A DNA stretch of 64,000 nt from Bacteroidota bacterium (GTDB lineage: Bacteria > Bacteroidota > Bacteroidia > Bacteroidales > GCA-2711565), in assembly GCA_018816945.1 (NCBI GenBank), contig JAHIVC010000097.1:35619-99618 (forward strand), in the 5' to 3' direction. Every line of letters begins with the position of its first letter. Within the stretch, counting starts at the first letter, position 1. The position numbers and the translations under genes are program-made. The notes beneath the pieces were generated by a model. That model was not told the origin of the DNA and did not search any database. It saw only the letters and a list, made by a program, of their open reading frames with translations. Shown piece after piece: positions 38,234 to 46,745 of this stretch.

Positions 38234-38707
38234 ATGAAAGAAAAAAATCATTTTATTAGTTCAGAATTTTATTTTGAGTTATTTAATCAATTACCAGATG
38301 CCTTGGTATTGCTTGATTCTGATTTAAATATTAAATTGAGCAACCATTTATTTAGGGATCTATTTCATTCTAATGATGAGGTTAACTTTGAAGAAGTTTT
38401 AGGTCATAAACTCGGTTGCAAAGATTTTTATCAAAGTGTTTCTGGTCACGACTTGAAAATAAACTGCACAAATTGTAAGCTGAAAAATTCAGTCAAGAAG
38501 GCGATTTCAAATAAAAGAACTCAAAAGCCTGATACTATGGTTCTGCAAACAATAGGGACCCAAGACGAATCCTTAAAGTTAATTCAATTTCAGGCAATAT
38601 ATATTAAGTATATAAATCAGGAATACGTTTTGTTAAAATTGAATGATCTGACCGAATTCGGAAATAATACTGTTGATCTAATCACAAATCCTAAAAAAGA
38701 TTATTAA
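38234..38707 (+). CDS. Stand-alone PAS-like protein with C-x15-C-x2-C motif
   Basis: The 157-residue protein starts one base after the kinase stop codon, so translational coupling is likely. Its fold pattern is PAS-like (FNQLPDALVLLDSDLNIKLS near 17-36). Three cysteines, Cys62 (LGCKDFY) and Cys78-x2-Cys81 (NCTNCKLKNSV), resemble the Cys-rich PAS variant (GC...C..CG...A) seen at the N-terminus of some Bacteroidota signalling kinases. Here no effector domain follows. It may bind a metal or act as a redox or phospho-relay accessory for the H-NOX kinase. The function is inferred from position only. Confidence 0.65.
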   Translation: MKEKNHFISSEFYFELFNQLPDALVLLDSDLNIKLSNHLFRDLFHSNDEVNFEEVLGHKLGCKDFYQSVSGHDLKINCTNCKLKNSVKKAISNKRTQKPDTMVLQTIGTQDESLKLIQFQAIYIKYINQEYVLLKLNDLTEFGNNTVDLITNPKKDY

Positions 38708-38889
38708 AAAAAAGAATAATTTCATAATTAACCACTCGTCGTTTCATCTGCCTTTCCTATTTTTGCTGACTAATTATTTAATATTAAAAATAGTTAAAGT
38801 TTCAGATACTGTTTGAACTGGATATAAAATCTTATTAATAATTAAAATTACATTAAGGCTAGAACCCGGAATAAAAAATTAATCAACCT

Positions 38890-40575
38890 ATGAAAAAATT
38901 AATCGAATGCGTTCCAAATTTCAGTGAAGGGCGCGATATGGGAATCATTAAACAGATTACCAACGAAATTGAAAAAATCGAGGGCGTTAAATTACTGGAT
39001 GTTGATCCGGGTGCAGCCACAAACAGGACTGTTGTCACTTTTGTAGGGACCCCGGATGAAGTAATTGAAGCTGCATTTGTTGCAGTGAAAAAAGCTGCTG
39101 AAATCATTGATATGAGTAAGCATAAAGGCGAACATCCTCGCATGGGAGCTACTGATGTTTGCCCTCTGATTCCAATTTCGGGTATTACGATGGAAGAGAC
39201 CACTGAATATGCGCATAAATTGGCAAAACGTATCGGTGAGGAACTAAATATTTCTGTTTATTGTTATGAAAATGCGGCTTTCAAACCTGAGCGCAGAAAC
39301 TTAGCCAATTGCCGTTCAGGCGAGTATGAGGGCATGTCAAAAAAGTTAAAAGATCCAAATTGGAAACCTGATTTCGGACCAAGTGAATTAAATGTGAGAG
39401 CAGGCGTAACCGCTGTTAGTGCCCGTGATTTTCTGGTCGCATACAATGTAAACCTAAATACAACTTCAACAAGACGGGCTAATTCCATCGCATTTGATGT
39501 CAGGGAAAGGGGTCGCACTATGAGAGAAGGAGATCCGATTAGCGGAAAAATTGTGAAGGATGCAAATGGTAAACCGGTGATGATCCCCGGAAGCTTAAAA
39601 TCAGTCAAGGCTATTGGTTGGTTTATCGAAGAATATGGGATTGCACAAATTTCGATGAACCTTACGAATATCAGCATAACCCCTGTTCATATTGCATTTG
39701 ACGAGGTTTGCAAGAAAGCTGCCGAACGAGGAATCCGGGTTACGGGCTCTGAATTGGTTGGGCTGATTCCATTACATGCCATGCTCGATGCAGGAAAATA
39801 TTTTTTACGCAAACAGGAAAGATCACTAGGGGTTTCGGATGATGAATTGATCAAAATTGCTGTCAAATCAATGGGTTTGGATGATTTAAAACTATTTAAT
39901 CCAAAGGAAAGAATCATCGAATATTTATTGGAAGATGGGAAAAGCAATAGATTGGTTAAAATGAACCTGGAAGAATTTGCCGATGAAACTGCTTCCGAAT
40001 CACCTGCTCCGGGAGGTGGTTCTATCTCTGCTTATGCAGGGGCATTAGGAATTTCCTTAGCCACAATGGTAGCCAATCTTTCTTCACATAAAAGAGGCTG
40101 GGATGAGCGTTGGGAAGAGTTTTCAGTTTGGGCAGAAAAGGGCCAGAAAATCAAAAAAGAATTATTGTTTCTGGTGGATGAGGACACCCGGGCCTTCAAT
40201 AAAATTATGGATGCCTTTGGATTAGCAAAAGCCACTGACGAGGAAAAAGCCATCCGTACACAAGCAATTCAGGATGCTTCAAAATATGCAATCGAAATTC
40301 CATTCAGGGTGATGCAAAAATCATTCGAATCAATGGAAGTGATTAAGGCCATGGCGGAAATAGGAAACCCAAATTCTGTTTCTGACGCCGGTGTTGGAGC
40401 TCTTTGCGCCAGAACAGCAGTAATGGGTGCTTACCTCAATGTGAAGATCAATGCCGCCGGCATCGATGATAAGGCTTATGCAAATGAGAAACTTAGTTTA
40501 GGTGCCGAAATTGAAGCCAAAGCAATTGCTTTGGAAACAGAAATTTTAAAGGTAGTAAATGAAAAGATAGCGTAA
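38890..40575 (+). CDS. ftcD: Glutamate formimidoyltransferase / formimidotetrahydrofolate cyclodeaminase fusion
   Basis: A bifunctional enzyme that moves the formimino group from formimino-glutamate to tetrahydrofolate and then cyclises it to methenyl-THF with release of ammonia. The 561-residue protein has the transferase domains first (LIECVPNFSEGRD at the N-terminus, LLDVDPGAATNRTVVTFVG, SVYCYENAAFKPERRNL) and the helical cyclodeaminase after about residue 355 (ETASESPAPGGGSISAYAGAL, then NPNSVSDAGVGALCARTA). The order matches mammalian FTCD. It completes the pathway started by hutI and feeds the folate pool used by thyA, folA and gcvT. A perfect terminator follows. Confidence 0.95.
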   Translation: MKKLIECVPNFSEGRDMGIIKQITNEIEKIEGVKLLDVDPGAATNRTVVTFVGTPDEVIEAAFVAVKKAAEIIDMSKHKGEHPRMGATDVCPLIPISGITMEETTEYAHKLAKRIGEELNISVYCYENAAFKPERRNLANCRSGEYEGMSKKLKDPNWKPDFGPSELNVRAGVTAVSARDFLVAYNVNLNTTSTRRANSIAFDVRERGRTMREGDPISGKIVKDANGKPVMIPGSLKSVKAIGWFIEEYGIAQISMNLTNISITPVHIAFDEVCKKAAERGIRVTGSELVGLIPLHAMLDAGKYFLRKQERSLGVSDDELIKIAVKSMGLDDLKLFNPKERIIEYLLEDGKSNRLVKMNLEEFADETASESPAPGGGSISAYAGALGISLATMVANLSSHKRGWDERWEEFSVWAEKGQKIKKELLFLVDEDTRAFNKIMDAFGLAKATDEEKAIRTQAIQDASKYAIEIPFRVMQKSFESMEVIKAMAEIGNPNSVSDAGVGALCARTAVMGAYLNVKINAAGIDDKAYANEKLSLGAEIEAKAIALETEILKVVNEKIA

Positions 40576-40584
40576 ATATAGTTT

Positions 40585-40635
40585 GGGATGGCGTCCCCGA
40601 ACTCGCTGATGCGAGTCGGGACGCCATCCCTTTTT
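40585..40635 (+). terminator. Intrinsic terminator of ftcD
   Basis: GGGATGGCGTCCC pairs with GGGACGCCATCCC (one wobble) around an inner ACTCGC/GCGAGT stem, followed by five T. It lies directly after the ftcD stop and closes the hut/H-NOX region. Confidence 0.92.
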
Positions 40636-40715
40636 ATCCCTTTTTAAGTCATCCTTTTTTGTACTTTTAATCCAACCAAAATTATTTATAACTCTAATAA
40701 AAAATAGCTCAAATT

Positions 40716-42062
40716 ATGAAGAGAAGAACCAAAATAATTCTTACAATTATTCTTGTCACTTTTATCGGCATAGGAATTTATGGATATCAGGTTTACCAAA
40801 TGATAATGGGTAGTGAAAAAATCAGGGGCGTACAGGAGACAATTCCTGAAGCAGTAAATCATAATATACCGGGCTTAACTTTAGGTTCCGATGATTGGCC
40901 GCATTGGCGAGGTGCCGATCTGGATGGTAAAAGTAAAACAATAGGAATCAATACGAACTGGTCCTCGGGACTAAAAAAAGTGTGGCAGGTCGATTTTTTA
41001 TGTCAGGATAACTCAACAGGATCATGGTCGTCAGTTGCTATTCAAGGAGATCATTTGGTGGTTCCAGGCAGGGATGAGAACAATGATTTGGTATTTTGTT
41101 TGAATGCTGAAACAGGAGAATTAATTTGGACCGGATCCTATGAATCAGCAGCTTTAACTCCTCACGGAAAAGGAGCCAGAGGCACTCCATTTATTGATCA
41201 GGACAGGGTTTATACTTTTGGGAGAAGTGGGGATTTGGCGTGTTGGAATTTGGTTGACGGAGAAATGCATTGGAAAAAAAGCGTTGTTGATGAAGGTGGT
41301 ATTGAGCCGGATTGGGGTTATTCAATATCCCCTTTTATTTTTGAAAATAAAGTAATCGTTCAGGGTGGGGGAGATGCTTTAATCGTGGCTTATGATAAAA
41401 TGAGTGGCGAACTGATTTGGAAATCTTTAGTCGGAAAAGCCGGATTTTCATCTGCCATGCCAATTAAGCTTAATGAAGAAGCTTTCTTATTGATATTTCA
41501 TGGGATGGGATTGTCTTGCATCAACCCGAATAACGGTTCTGAATTGTGGATGCTACTCTGGGAAACAGATTATGGGGTTAATGCAACAACGCCCATTGTA
41601 AATGGGGATGTGGTGTTTTTTACTTCAGGATATGGGATGGGAAGTCAGGCCATTAAAGTATCGAAAGAAAAGTACGAAGTAATTTGGACCAACCCTGATT
41701 TTGCTGCTCAGCATTCCGACCCAATTCTCATTGATGGGTTTTTATATGGATACAGCGGTCAAAGTACAAGTAACAAAGGCAAATTTAAATGCATTGAGTT
41801 ATCAACTGGAAAAGAGATGTGGAGCACGAATGAAATGGGGAACGGCACTACGGTTTTTGTTGACGGATATTTAATCTGTATGGATTATAAAACCAATTTG
41901 TTTCTTGTTGAACCCGACCCAAATCAATTTAATCTTATTAGTAGCACGGATAACGGTTTGGAAAATGTCCGATATTTAGCATGGACTCCACCTGTTGTAG
42001 CAAATGGTAAATTGTACATCAGGTATTTACAGAGTTTGGCATGCTTCGATTTAATGCTTTAA
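40716..42062 (+). CDS. PQQ-type beta-propeller repeat protein, membrane-anchored
   Basis: The 448-residue protein has an N-terminal basic stretch and membrane helix (about 5-30), then a propeller made of repeats of the PQQ-like type, such as VFCLNAETGELIWTGSYE, CWNLVDGEMHWKK, VAYDKMSGELIWKSL and SCINPNNGSELWMLLW. An initial DWPHWRGADLDGKS motif is typical of exported outer-membrane or periplasmic propellers of this group. No dehydrogenase active-site signature (such as a disulfide Cys-Cys near the PQQ site) is visible, so it is more likely a binding scaffold than an enzyme. It is a lone gene convergent with cdaA. Confidence 0.8.
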   Translation: MKRRTKIILTIILVTFIGIGIYGYQVYQMIMGSEKIRGVQETIPEAVNHNIPGLTLGSDDWPHWRGADLDGKSKTIGINTNWSSGLKKVWQVDFLCQDNSTGSWSSVAIQGDHLVVPGRDENNDLVFCLNAETGELIWTGSYESAALTPHGKGARGTPFIDQDRVYTFGRSGDLACWNLVDGEMHWKKSVVDEGGIEPDWGYSISPFIFENKVIVQGGGDALIVAYDKMSGELIWKSLVGKAGFSSAMPIKLNEEAFLLIFHGMGLSCINPNNGSELWMLLWETDYGVNATTPIVNGDVVFFTSGYGMGSQAIKVSKEKYEVIWTNPDFAAQHSDPILIDGFLYGYSGQSTSNKGKFKCIELSTGKEMWSTNEMGNGTTVFVDGYLICMDYKTNLFLVEPDPNQFNLISSTDNGLENVRYLAWTPPVVANGKLYIRYLQSLACFDLML

Positions 42063-42079
42063 CTTTTTTATAAGGAAAA

Positions 42080-42901
42080 TTATTCCGTATCCGGCGGTTC
42101 TTTCAAGGGCTTGTTCCCAAATTCTTCTTCTAATATATCCTTTAGTTTAACCGGTTGACAAGGCGTTCGTTTGCCTTCTTTGCAAAATGTTATTTTGCCA
42201 CTTTGCTCTGAGACTACGATAGCCACAGCGTCAGATTGTTCGGTGATCCCAATTGCAGCACGATGACGAAGTCCTACCCTTGCAGGCAATGAGGAATTGT
42301 CGGAGACAGGTAGAATACAAGCTGCTGCTAAGATTTTATTGTTAGAAATGATTAAAGCCCCATCGTGTAATGGGTTGTTTTTATAAAAGATACTTTCAAT
42401 TAAAATTGGGGAAATAAGCGCATCTATCCGAATGCCTGTTTGAACATAGTGCCTGAGGTCGTTATGTTCAGTTATTACGATTAAAGCTCCTTGTCTTGCA
42501 TCAGCCATACGTTGAGTTGCAACTACAATTTTGTCAATGTCAAGTTCAGCTTTATAGTTCGTATCAAAATTCCAAAATAGAAATTTCCCTTTTCTTTTCT
42601 GAAAATAGGCAGGCGTTCCAAGTGCGAGTAAAAATCGCCTTATTTCCTGCTGAAATATAACAATAAGTGCAATAAATCCAACGCTGATGAAGCCCCCAAG
42701 CATTTGACTAAGCAGTTCCATCTTTAAAGCATCAACCAACTTCCAAATAAGGAATATGGCAATGATTCCAATTAAAATATTGATAGCAACTGTTCCTCGC
42801 AATAGGCGGTATAATTCAAATAAAAGGTAAGCAACCAGCAGAATGTCAATAATATCAAGAATCCTGATATCGATAAAACCCGGAATAATAAAATTGACCA
42901 T
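42080..42901 (-). CDS. cdaA: Diadenylate cyclase CdaA
   Basis: It makes c-di-AMP from two ATP at the inner membrane. The 273-residue protein has three N-terminal membrane helices (about 10-35, 38-55 and 65-85), then the DAC (DisA_N) domain with the DGA motif (180-182) in HDGALII and RHR (212-214) in GLRHRAAIGIT. Both motifs are intact. The C-terminus is a short acidic, Pro-rich tail. It follows folP by 42 bp on the same strand, so the two are likely cotranscribed, a neighbourhood I recall from other Bacteroidota. A TAAATTTG -7 box (42920-42927) could give an internal promoter. Confidence 0.93.
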   Translation of the reverse strand: MVNFIIPGFIDIRILDIIDILLVAYLLFELYRLLRGTVAINILIGIIAIFLIWKLVDALKMELLSQMLGGFISVGFIALIVIFQQEIRRFLLALGTPAYFQKRKGKFLFWNFDTNYKAELDIDKIVVATQRMADARQGALIVITEHNDLRHYVQTGIRIDALISPILIESIFYKNNPLHDGALIISNNKILAAACILPVSDNSSLPARVGLRHRAAIGITEQSDAVAIVVSEQSGKITFCKEGKRTPCQPVKLKDILEEEFGNKPLKEPPDTE

Positions 42902-42943
42902 TGGTTATAGCTTGAGTAACAAATTTAATAAAAAAGACGAGGT

Positions 42944-43807
42944 TTATATACGGCTAACGATTTTTATTGCTTCTTTAGCAGCTTTTACATCATGCACCCT
43001 TAAAATATTGGCACCATTCAGCAACGCAATTGTGTTCAAAACAGTGGTACCATTCAGCGCATCGGATGGTGTTATGCCCAGTGCTTTATAGATCATTGAT
43101 TTTCTGGATACACCAGCAAGAACAGGTAGTCCAAAAGTTTGGTATTGTTTTAGGTTTTTAATGATTTCGTAATTATGATCCAATGATTTTCCAAATCCAA
43201 ATCCCGGATCTAAAATTAATTGATCAACACCCAAATCATAGAAATATTTAATTCTATCATTAAAGAAATCCATGATTTCCTGATTTACATATCTGTAAGA
43301 AGGAGCCACCTGCATGATTTTAGGATCGCCTTTTGTATGCATCAAAACAAACGGCTTTTTATAATGAGCAATGGTTTGAGCCATTTTTTTGTCAAAGCAT
43401 CCACCCGAAACATCATTGATTATATCTGCTCCTTCTTCAATTGCGGCTCTGGCAATTTTCGAACGCCAGGTATCAACCGATACAAATAAATCCGGAAACT
43501 CTTTTCTAACTTTCCTTAGCGAAGGTAAAAGCCTTCCAAGTTCTTCTCGTTCGCTAACCTCCTCTGCAAAAGGTCGGGTTGACACAGCTCCAAGATCCAG
43601 GATATCTGCCCCTTCTTCAATCATTAATCCTGCTTTTTTGAGTAAATCTTCACTTTCAGGGAAACGACTACCTTCATAAAAAGAATCAGGACTAATGTTT
43701 AAAATTCCCATTACCAGTGGTTTATCAAGCGCAAGTAATTTGCTGCCCGATTTCAGCTTTATAATTGAAGGGAATTCTTTATTTTTACTTTCGGAAATAT
43801 CTGACAT
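42944..43807 (-). CDS. folP: Dihydropteroate synthase
   Basis: It condenses 6-hydroxymethyl-dihydropterin diphosphate with p-aminobenzoate; sulfonamides target this enzyme. The 287-residue TIM-barrel protein has the MGILNISPDSFYEGSRF motif, ADILDLGAVSTRPFAEEV with the diphosphate-binding loop, DIINDVSGG, LDPGFGFGKSLDHNYEII and PVLAGVSRKSMI. Length and motifs are complete. It is divergent from the DUF1599 gene and heads a two-gene unit with cdaA. With folA, thyA and ftcD it completes part of the folate supply seen in the window. Confidence 0.95.
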   Translation of the reverse strand: MSDISESKNKEFPSIIKLKSGSKLLALDKPLVMGILNISPDSFYEGSRFPESEDLLKKAGLMIEEGADILDLGAVSTRPFAEEVSEREELGRLLPSLRKVRKEFPDLFVSVDTWRSKIARAAIEEGADIINDVSGGCFDKKMAQTIAHYKKPFVLMHTKGDPKIMQVAPSYRYVNQEIMDFFNDRIKYFYDLGVDQLILDPGFGFGKSLDHNYEIIKNLKQYQTFGLPVLAGVSRKSMIYKALGITPSDALNGTTVLNTIALLNGANILRVHDVKAAKEAIKIVSRI

Positions 43808-43917
43808 ATAGCTTAACTGATTCTGGTCAATACAAAAGTAAAGATTCTAAAATTAAGTTATGGCTGTCAACTAAAAAGATATTTGCCGTTTTCATGAAGC
43901 TCTAAAATAATAAATGA

Positions 43918-44481
43918 ATGATAAACATAACTTCTCAGCAATTTGATTCTGTAATCGACGAATGTAAATGCATCTTTATCAATAAAATGAAGGATTATGG
44001 TACTGCCTGGAGAATTCTTCGAACCCCTTCATTGACGGATCAAATTTACATTAAGGCAAATCGGATAAGGAGTATTGAGGATAAAGGAACTCAGAAAGTA
44101 GAAGAAGGTGTTAAGCCTGAATTTATCGGAATCATTAATTACTCAGTCATGGCCCTAATTCAGCTTGAGCTGGGCGTAGCAGAAAAAAATATGGTGTTGC
44201 CAATTGACCGGGTCGAGAGTTTATATGATAAATATATTGCAGGGGCCAAAAATTTGATGGAAGCCAAAAATCATGATTATGGCGAAGCGTGGAGAAATAT
44301 GCGCATCAGTTCATTAACTGACATCATTCTCATGAAACTGCTGCGCATCAAACAAATAGAAGATCATGACGGGAAAACAAATATTTCGGAGGGTTTGGAT
44401 GCCAACTATTACGATATATTAAACTATTCAATATTTGCAATGATCAAGCTTAAAGAACTAGAAAGTAAAAATAATCCATGA
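43918..44481 (+). CDS. DUF1599 (nucleotide-modification-associated domain 1) protein
   Basis: The 187-residue protein consists of two copies of one domain: KDYGTAWRILRTPSLTDQIY with IEDKGTQKVEEGVKPEFIGI in the first half, and HDYGEAWRNMRISSLTDIIL with IEDHDGKTNISEGLDANYYD in the second. The family is linked by name to nucleotide modification; here there is no modification gene next door. In Bacteroidota it commonly stands upstream of a DoxX gene and tpiA, as here. Its stop overlaps the next ATG (ATGA), indicating translational coupling. Function remains unknown. Confidence 0.72.
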   Translation: MINITSQQFDSVIDECKCIFINKMKDYGTAWRILRTPSLTDQIYIKANRIRSIEDKGTQKVEEGVKPEFIGIINYSVMALIQLELGVAEKNMVLPIDRVESLYDKYIAGAKNLMEAKNHDYGEAWRNMRISSLTDIILMKLLRIKQIEDHDGKTNISEGLDANYYDILNYSIFAMIKLKELESKNNP

Positions 44482-45590
44482 AGAAGTTATTGAGAACGAT
44501 TAGCCGTATTTTGGTAGGACTTGTTTTTGTCTTTTCAGGATTTGTAAAAGGCGTCGACCCATTAGGAACTGCGTACAAAATCGAAGATTATTTTAATGCC
44601 TATGGAATGGATTGGGCCATGCCCCTGGCATTGTTCTTATCGATAACTCTGTGCATGGTTGAATTTGTACTCGGATATACGCTTGTACTGAATTTGAAAT
44701 TAAAGCAACTTTCCTGGTTGTTGCTTGCAATGATGTCCTTTTTTACTTTACTTACTTTGTACGATGCGCTTTACAGCCCTGTTCCTGATTGTGGCTGTTT
44801 TGGCGATGCAATCACTATAACGAATTGGCAAACCTTTTATAAAAATGTGGTACTGATGGTTTTTGTCCTCTTTATTTTTATTTCTAAAGAGAAGTTCAAA
44901 TCGATCTTTAAACCCAAAGTTGAAATTGTTTTAATTCTGATCGGAATTATCGGATTTAGTTGGTTCTCAATTTATCAATACCGGCATTTACCAATGATTG
45001 ATTTCCTTGAATGGAAAGTTGGAACGGATTTAACTCCTGATAATGAACAAGGAGATGAAATATTCTTAATCTATAAAAATACCAAGACCGGTGAAACGCG
45101 GGAGTATCTTTCGCCAAATTATCCATGGAACGATTCTGTTTGGATAAGTGAATGGGAATTTGTGGATCAGCGTGTGGTGGAGCATAGTGGAATTCAATTG
45201 CATAATTTACGTTTTGAAGATCTGTCGGGAAGCGATTTAACTGACCAAATTATTCATAAGACGGATTATCAATTATTCATTGTTACCTGGAATGTTAATA
45301 AATTTCCGACCAAAGCAATATCCCAAATCAAATCTTTAGTTGAAAATGTGACTTTAAGGGGGTCTTCCATTCAAGGACTCACCAGCAGTTTAAGTGAGGA
45401 TATTGAGCAATTTCAGGCAAAAACAGGCATTGATTTAGTTTTTTATAATTCGGATGGCATTGTTTTAAAAACGATGATACGCTCAAATCCGGGCATTGTA
45501 CTAATAAAAGATGGCGAGATTCTGGCAAAGTGGCATTATAATGATTGCCCTGACATTGCCGAACTTGAAAGAAAATTTCCCGGATTTTAA
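44478..45590 (+). CDS. DoxX-family membrane protein (BT_3928-type) with C-terminal thioredoxin-like region
   Basis: The 370-residue protein has a DoxX-like region with about four membrane helices in the first 170 residues. The N-terminal motif LVGLVFVFSGFVKGVDPLGT is characteristic, and a Cys pair occurs in PVPDCGCFGDAIT. A hydrophilic C-terminal domain (about 215-370) looks like a thioredoxin fold without an obvious CxxC. A role in redox or lipid/quinone metabolism is inferred from the family only. It overlaps DUF1599 by four bases and the permease gene follows 23 bp later. Confidence 0.8.
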   Translation: MKKLLRTISRILVGLVFVFSGFVKGVDPLGTAYKIEDYFNAYGMDWAMPLALFLSITLCMVEFVLGYTLVLNLKLKQLSWLLLAMMSFFTLLTLYDALYSPVPDCGCFGDAITITNWQTFYKNVVLMVFVLFIFISKEKFKSIFKPKVEIVLILIGIIGFSWFSIYQYRHLPMIDFLEWKVGTDLTPDNEQGDEIFLIYKNTKTGETREYLSPNYPWNDSVWISEWEFVDQRVVEHSGIQLHNLRFEDLSGSDLTDQIIHKTDYQLFIVTWNVNKFPTKAISQIKSLVENVTLRGSSIQGLTSSLSEDIEQFQAKTGIDLVFYNSDGIVLKTMIRSNPGIVLIKDGEILAKWHYNDCPDIAELERKFPGF

Positions 45591-45613
45591 AACAGAAATC
45601 CTATCTTTAACGT

Positions 45614-46690
45614 ATGGCCCAATACATTCTTAAGCGGATTTTTTATGGCTTTCTGGTTCTGTTCGGAGTCATCACCGTAATTTTTCTGTTGTTTAATGTG
45701 TTGCCCGGCGATCCGGCCAGGATGATGTTGGGGCAACGTGCTGATATTGCATCAGTTGAAGCGATTAATCATGACCTTGGATTAGATCAATCTTTGCCTA
45801 AACAGTATTTCGGATTCTTAAATGATCTTTCGCCTATTTCAATCCATAATTATAAGAATAAGCCCAGTTTTTGGTTCCTTGATCCTGAAAAGTATTCTTA
45901 TGTAGTTTTATTCAAACTGGCAGATCAAAAAATTGTCCTGAAAAAACCATATTTGCGTCGATCGTATCAAAGCAAACGCAAAGTTTCGGATATCCTGAGC
46001 GAAGCTTTTCCCAATACCATGATTCTGGCGACCGTGTCAATCTTATTTGCGGTAATTGTTGGTGTTTTTGTTGGAGTAATTGTGGCAATAAAGAAAAATA
46101 TATTTATTGAAAGATTAGCGATGGTTTTTTCGGTGCTGGGAATGTCCTTGCCCTCTTTCTTCGTAGCCATAATATTTGCCTGGATTTTTGCCTATTTACT
46201 GGGAGATCTGACCGGACTTAATATGTTTGGGAGTTTAAAAACCGTCGATGATTTTGGAAACGGAGAATATTTTGATTTAAAAAACCTTATTTTGCCGGCA
46301 ATAACTCTCGGAATTCGTCCGCTAGCCATAGTTGTCGAACTTACAAAGAGTTCCTTACAGGATGTTTTATCACAGGATTATATCAGGACTGCTAAGGCAA
46401 AAGGATTGTCAGCTTCACGGATTATTCGTAAACATGCCTTGAAAAATGCTATGAACCCTGTGGTTACGGCAGTTTCAGGGTGGTTTGCTTCATTAATGGC
46501 TGGTGCTGTTTTTGTGGAATATGTTTTTGATTGGAAAGGGGTAGGAGTGGTAATCGTCAAGGCTCTTGAAAAATACGATTTTCCTGTAATTATGGGTTCT
46601 GTATTAATTATCTCCATACTTTTGGTGATTATCAATATTTTTGTTGATATAATTTATGCATTACTTGATCCACGGATAAAGTATAGTTGA
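45614..46690 (+). CDS. ABC transporter permease, DppB/OppB type
   Basis: An inner-membrane component of a peptide/nickel-type importer. The 358-residue protein starts with the canonical MAQYILKRIFYGFLVLFGV helix and FNVLPGDPAR, and has the EAA-like cytoplasmic loop DYIRTAKAKGLSASRI-I-KHALKNAMNP. About 45 residues (around 80-125, with WFLDPEKYSYVVLF) are inserted in the first periplasmic loop compared with the short DppB class. No DppC permease, ATPase or binding protein gene is adjacent, so the partners must lie elsewhere. Confidence 0.9.
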   Translation: MAQYILKRIFYGFLVLFGVITVIFLLFNVLPGDPARMMLGQRADIASVEAINHDLGLDQSLPKQYFGFLNDLSPISIHNYKNKPSFWFLDPEKYSYVVLFKLADQKIVLKKPYLRRSYQSKRKVSDILSEAFPNTMILATVSILFAVIVGVFVGVIVAIKKNIFIERLAMVFSVLGMSLPSFFVAIIFAWIFAYLLGDLTGLNMFGSLKTVDDFGNGEYFDLKNLILPAITLGIRPLAIVVELTKSSLQDVLSQDYIRTAKAKGLSASRIIRKHALKNAMNPVVTAVSGWFASLMAGAVFVEYVFDWKGVGVVIVKALEKYDFPVIMGSVLIISILLVIINIFVDIIYALLDPRIKYS

Positions 46691-46711
46691 TGTATTTTAA
46701 CTTAGCGAAAT

Positions 46712-46742
46712 TTTGAACAATGGTTTTGGGTTTGTAAATTTG
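46712..46742 (+). promoter_or_regulatory. Consensus promoter ending three bases before the tpiA ATG
   Basis: TTTG (46712-46715), a 19-bp spacer and TAAATTTG (46735-46742) match the Bacteroidota consensus exactly. The ATG begins at 46746, so transcription would begin at or within the start codon. Confidence 0.6.
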
Positions 46743-46745
46743 GGT

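Noticed and set aside
39264..39677. 137-codon minus-strand frame inside ftcD
   Set aside because: Antisense to an intact two-domain enzyme with all motifs; no domain is visible in the shadow.
40716..42062. PQQ-dependent alcohol dehydrogenase
   Set aside because: The propeller repeats are present but the vicinal Cys pair and heme site of the enzymes are not visible.
46713..46745. TTG start extending TpiA by 11 residues
   Set aside because: The extension is not part of the TIM fold and overlaps the promoter; the ATG at 46746 gives the family length.
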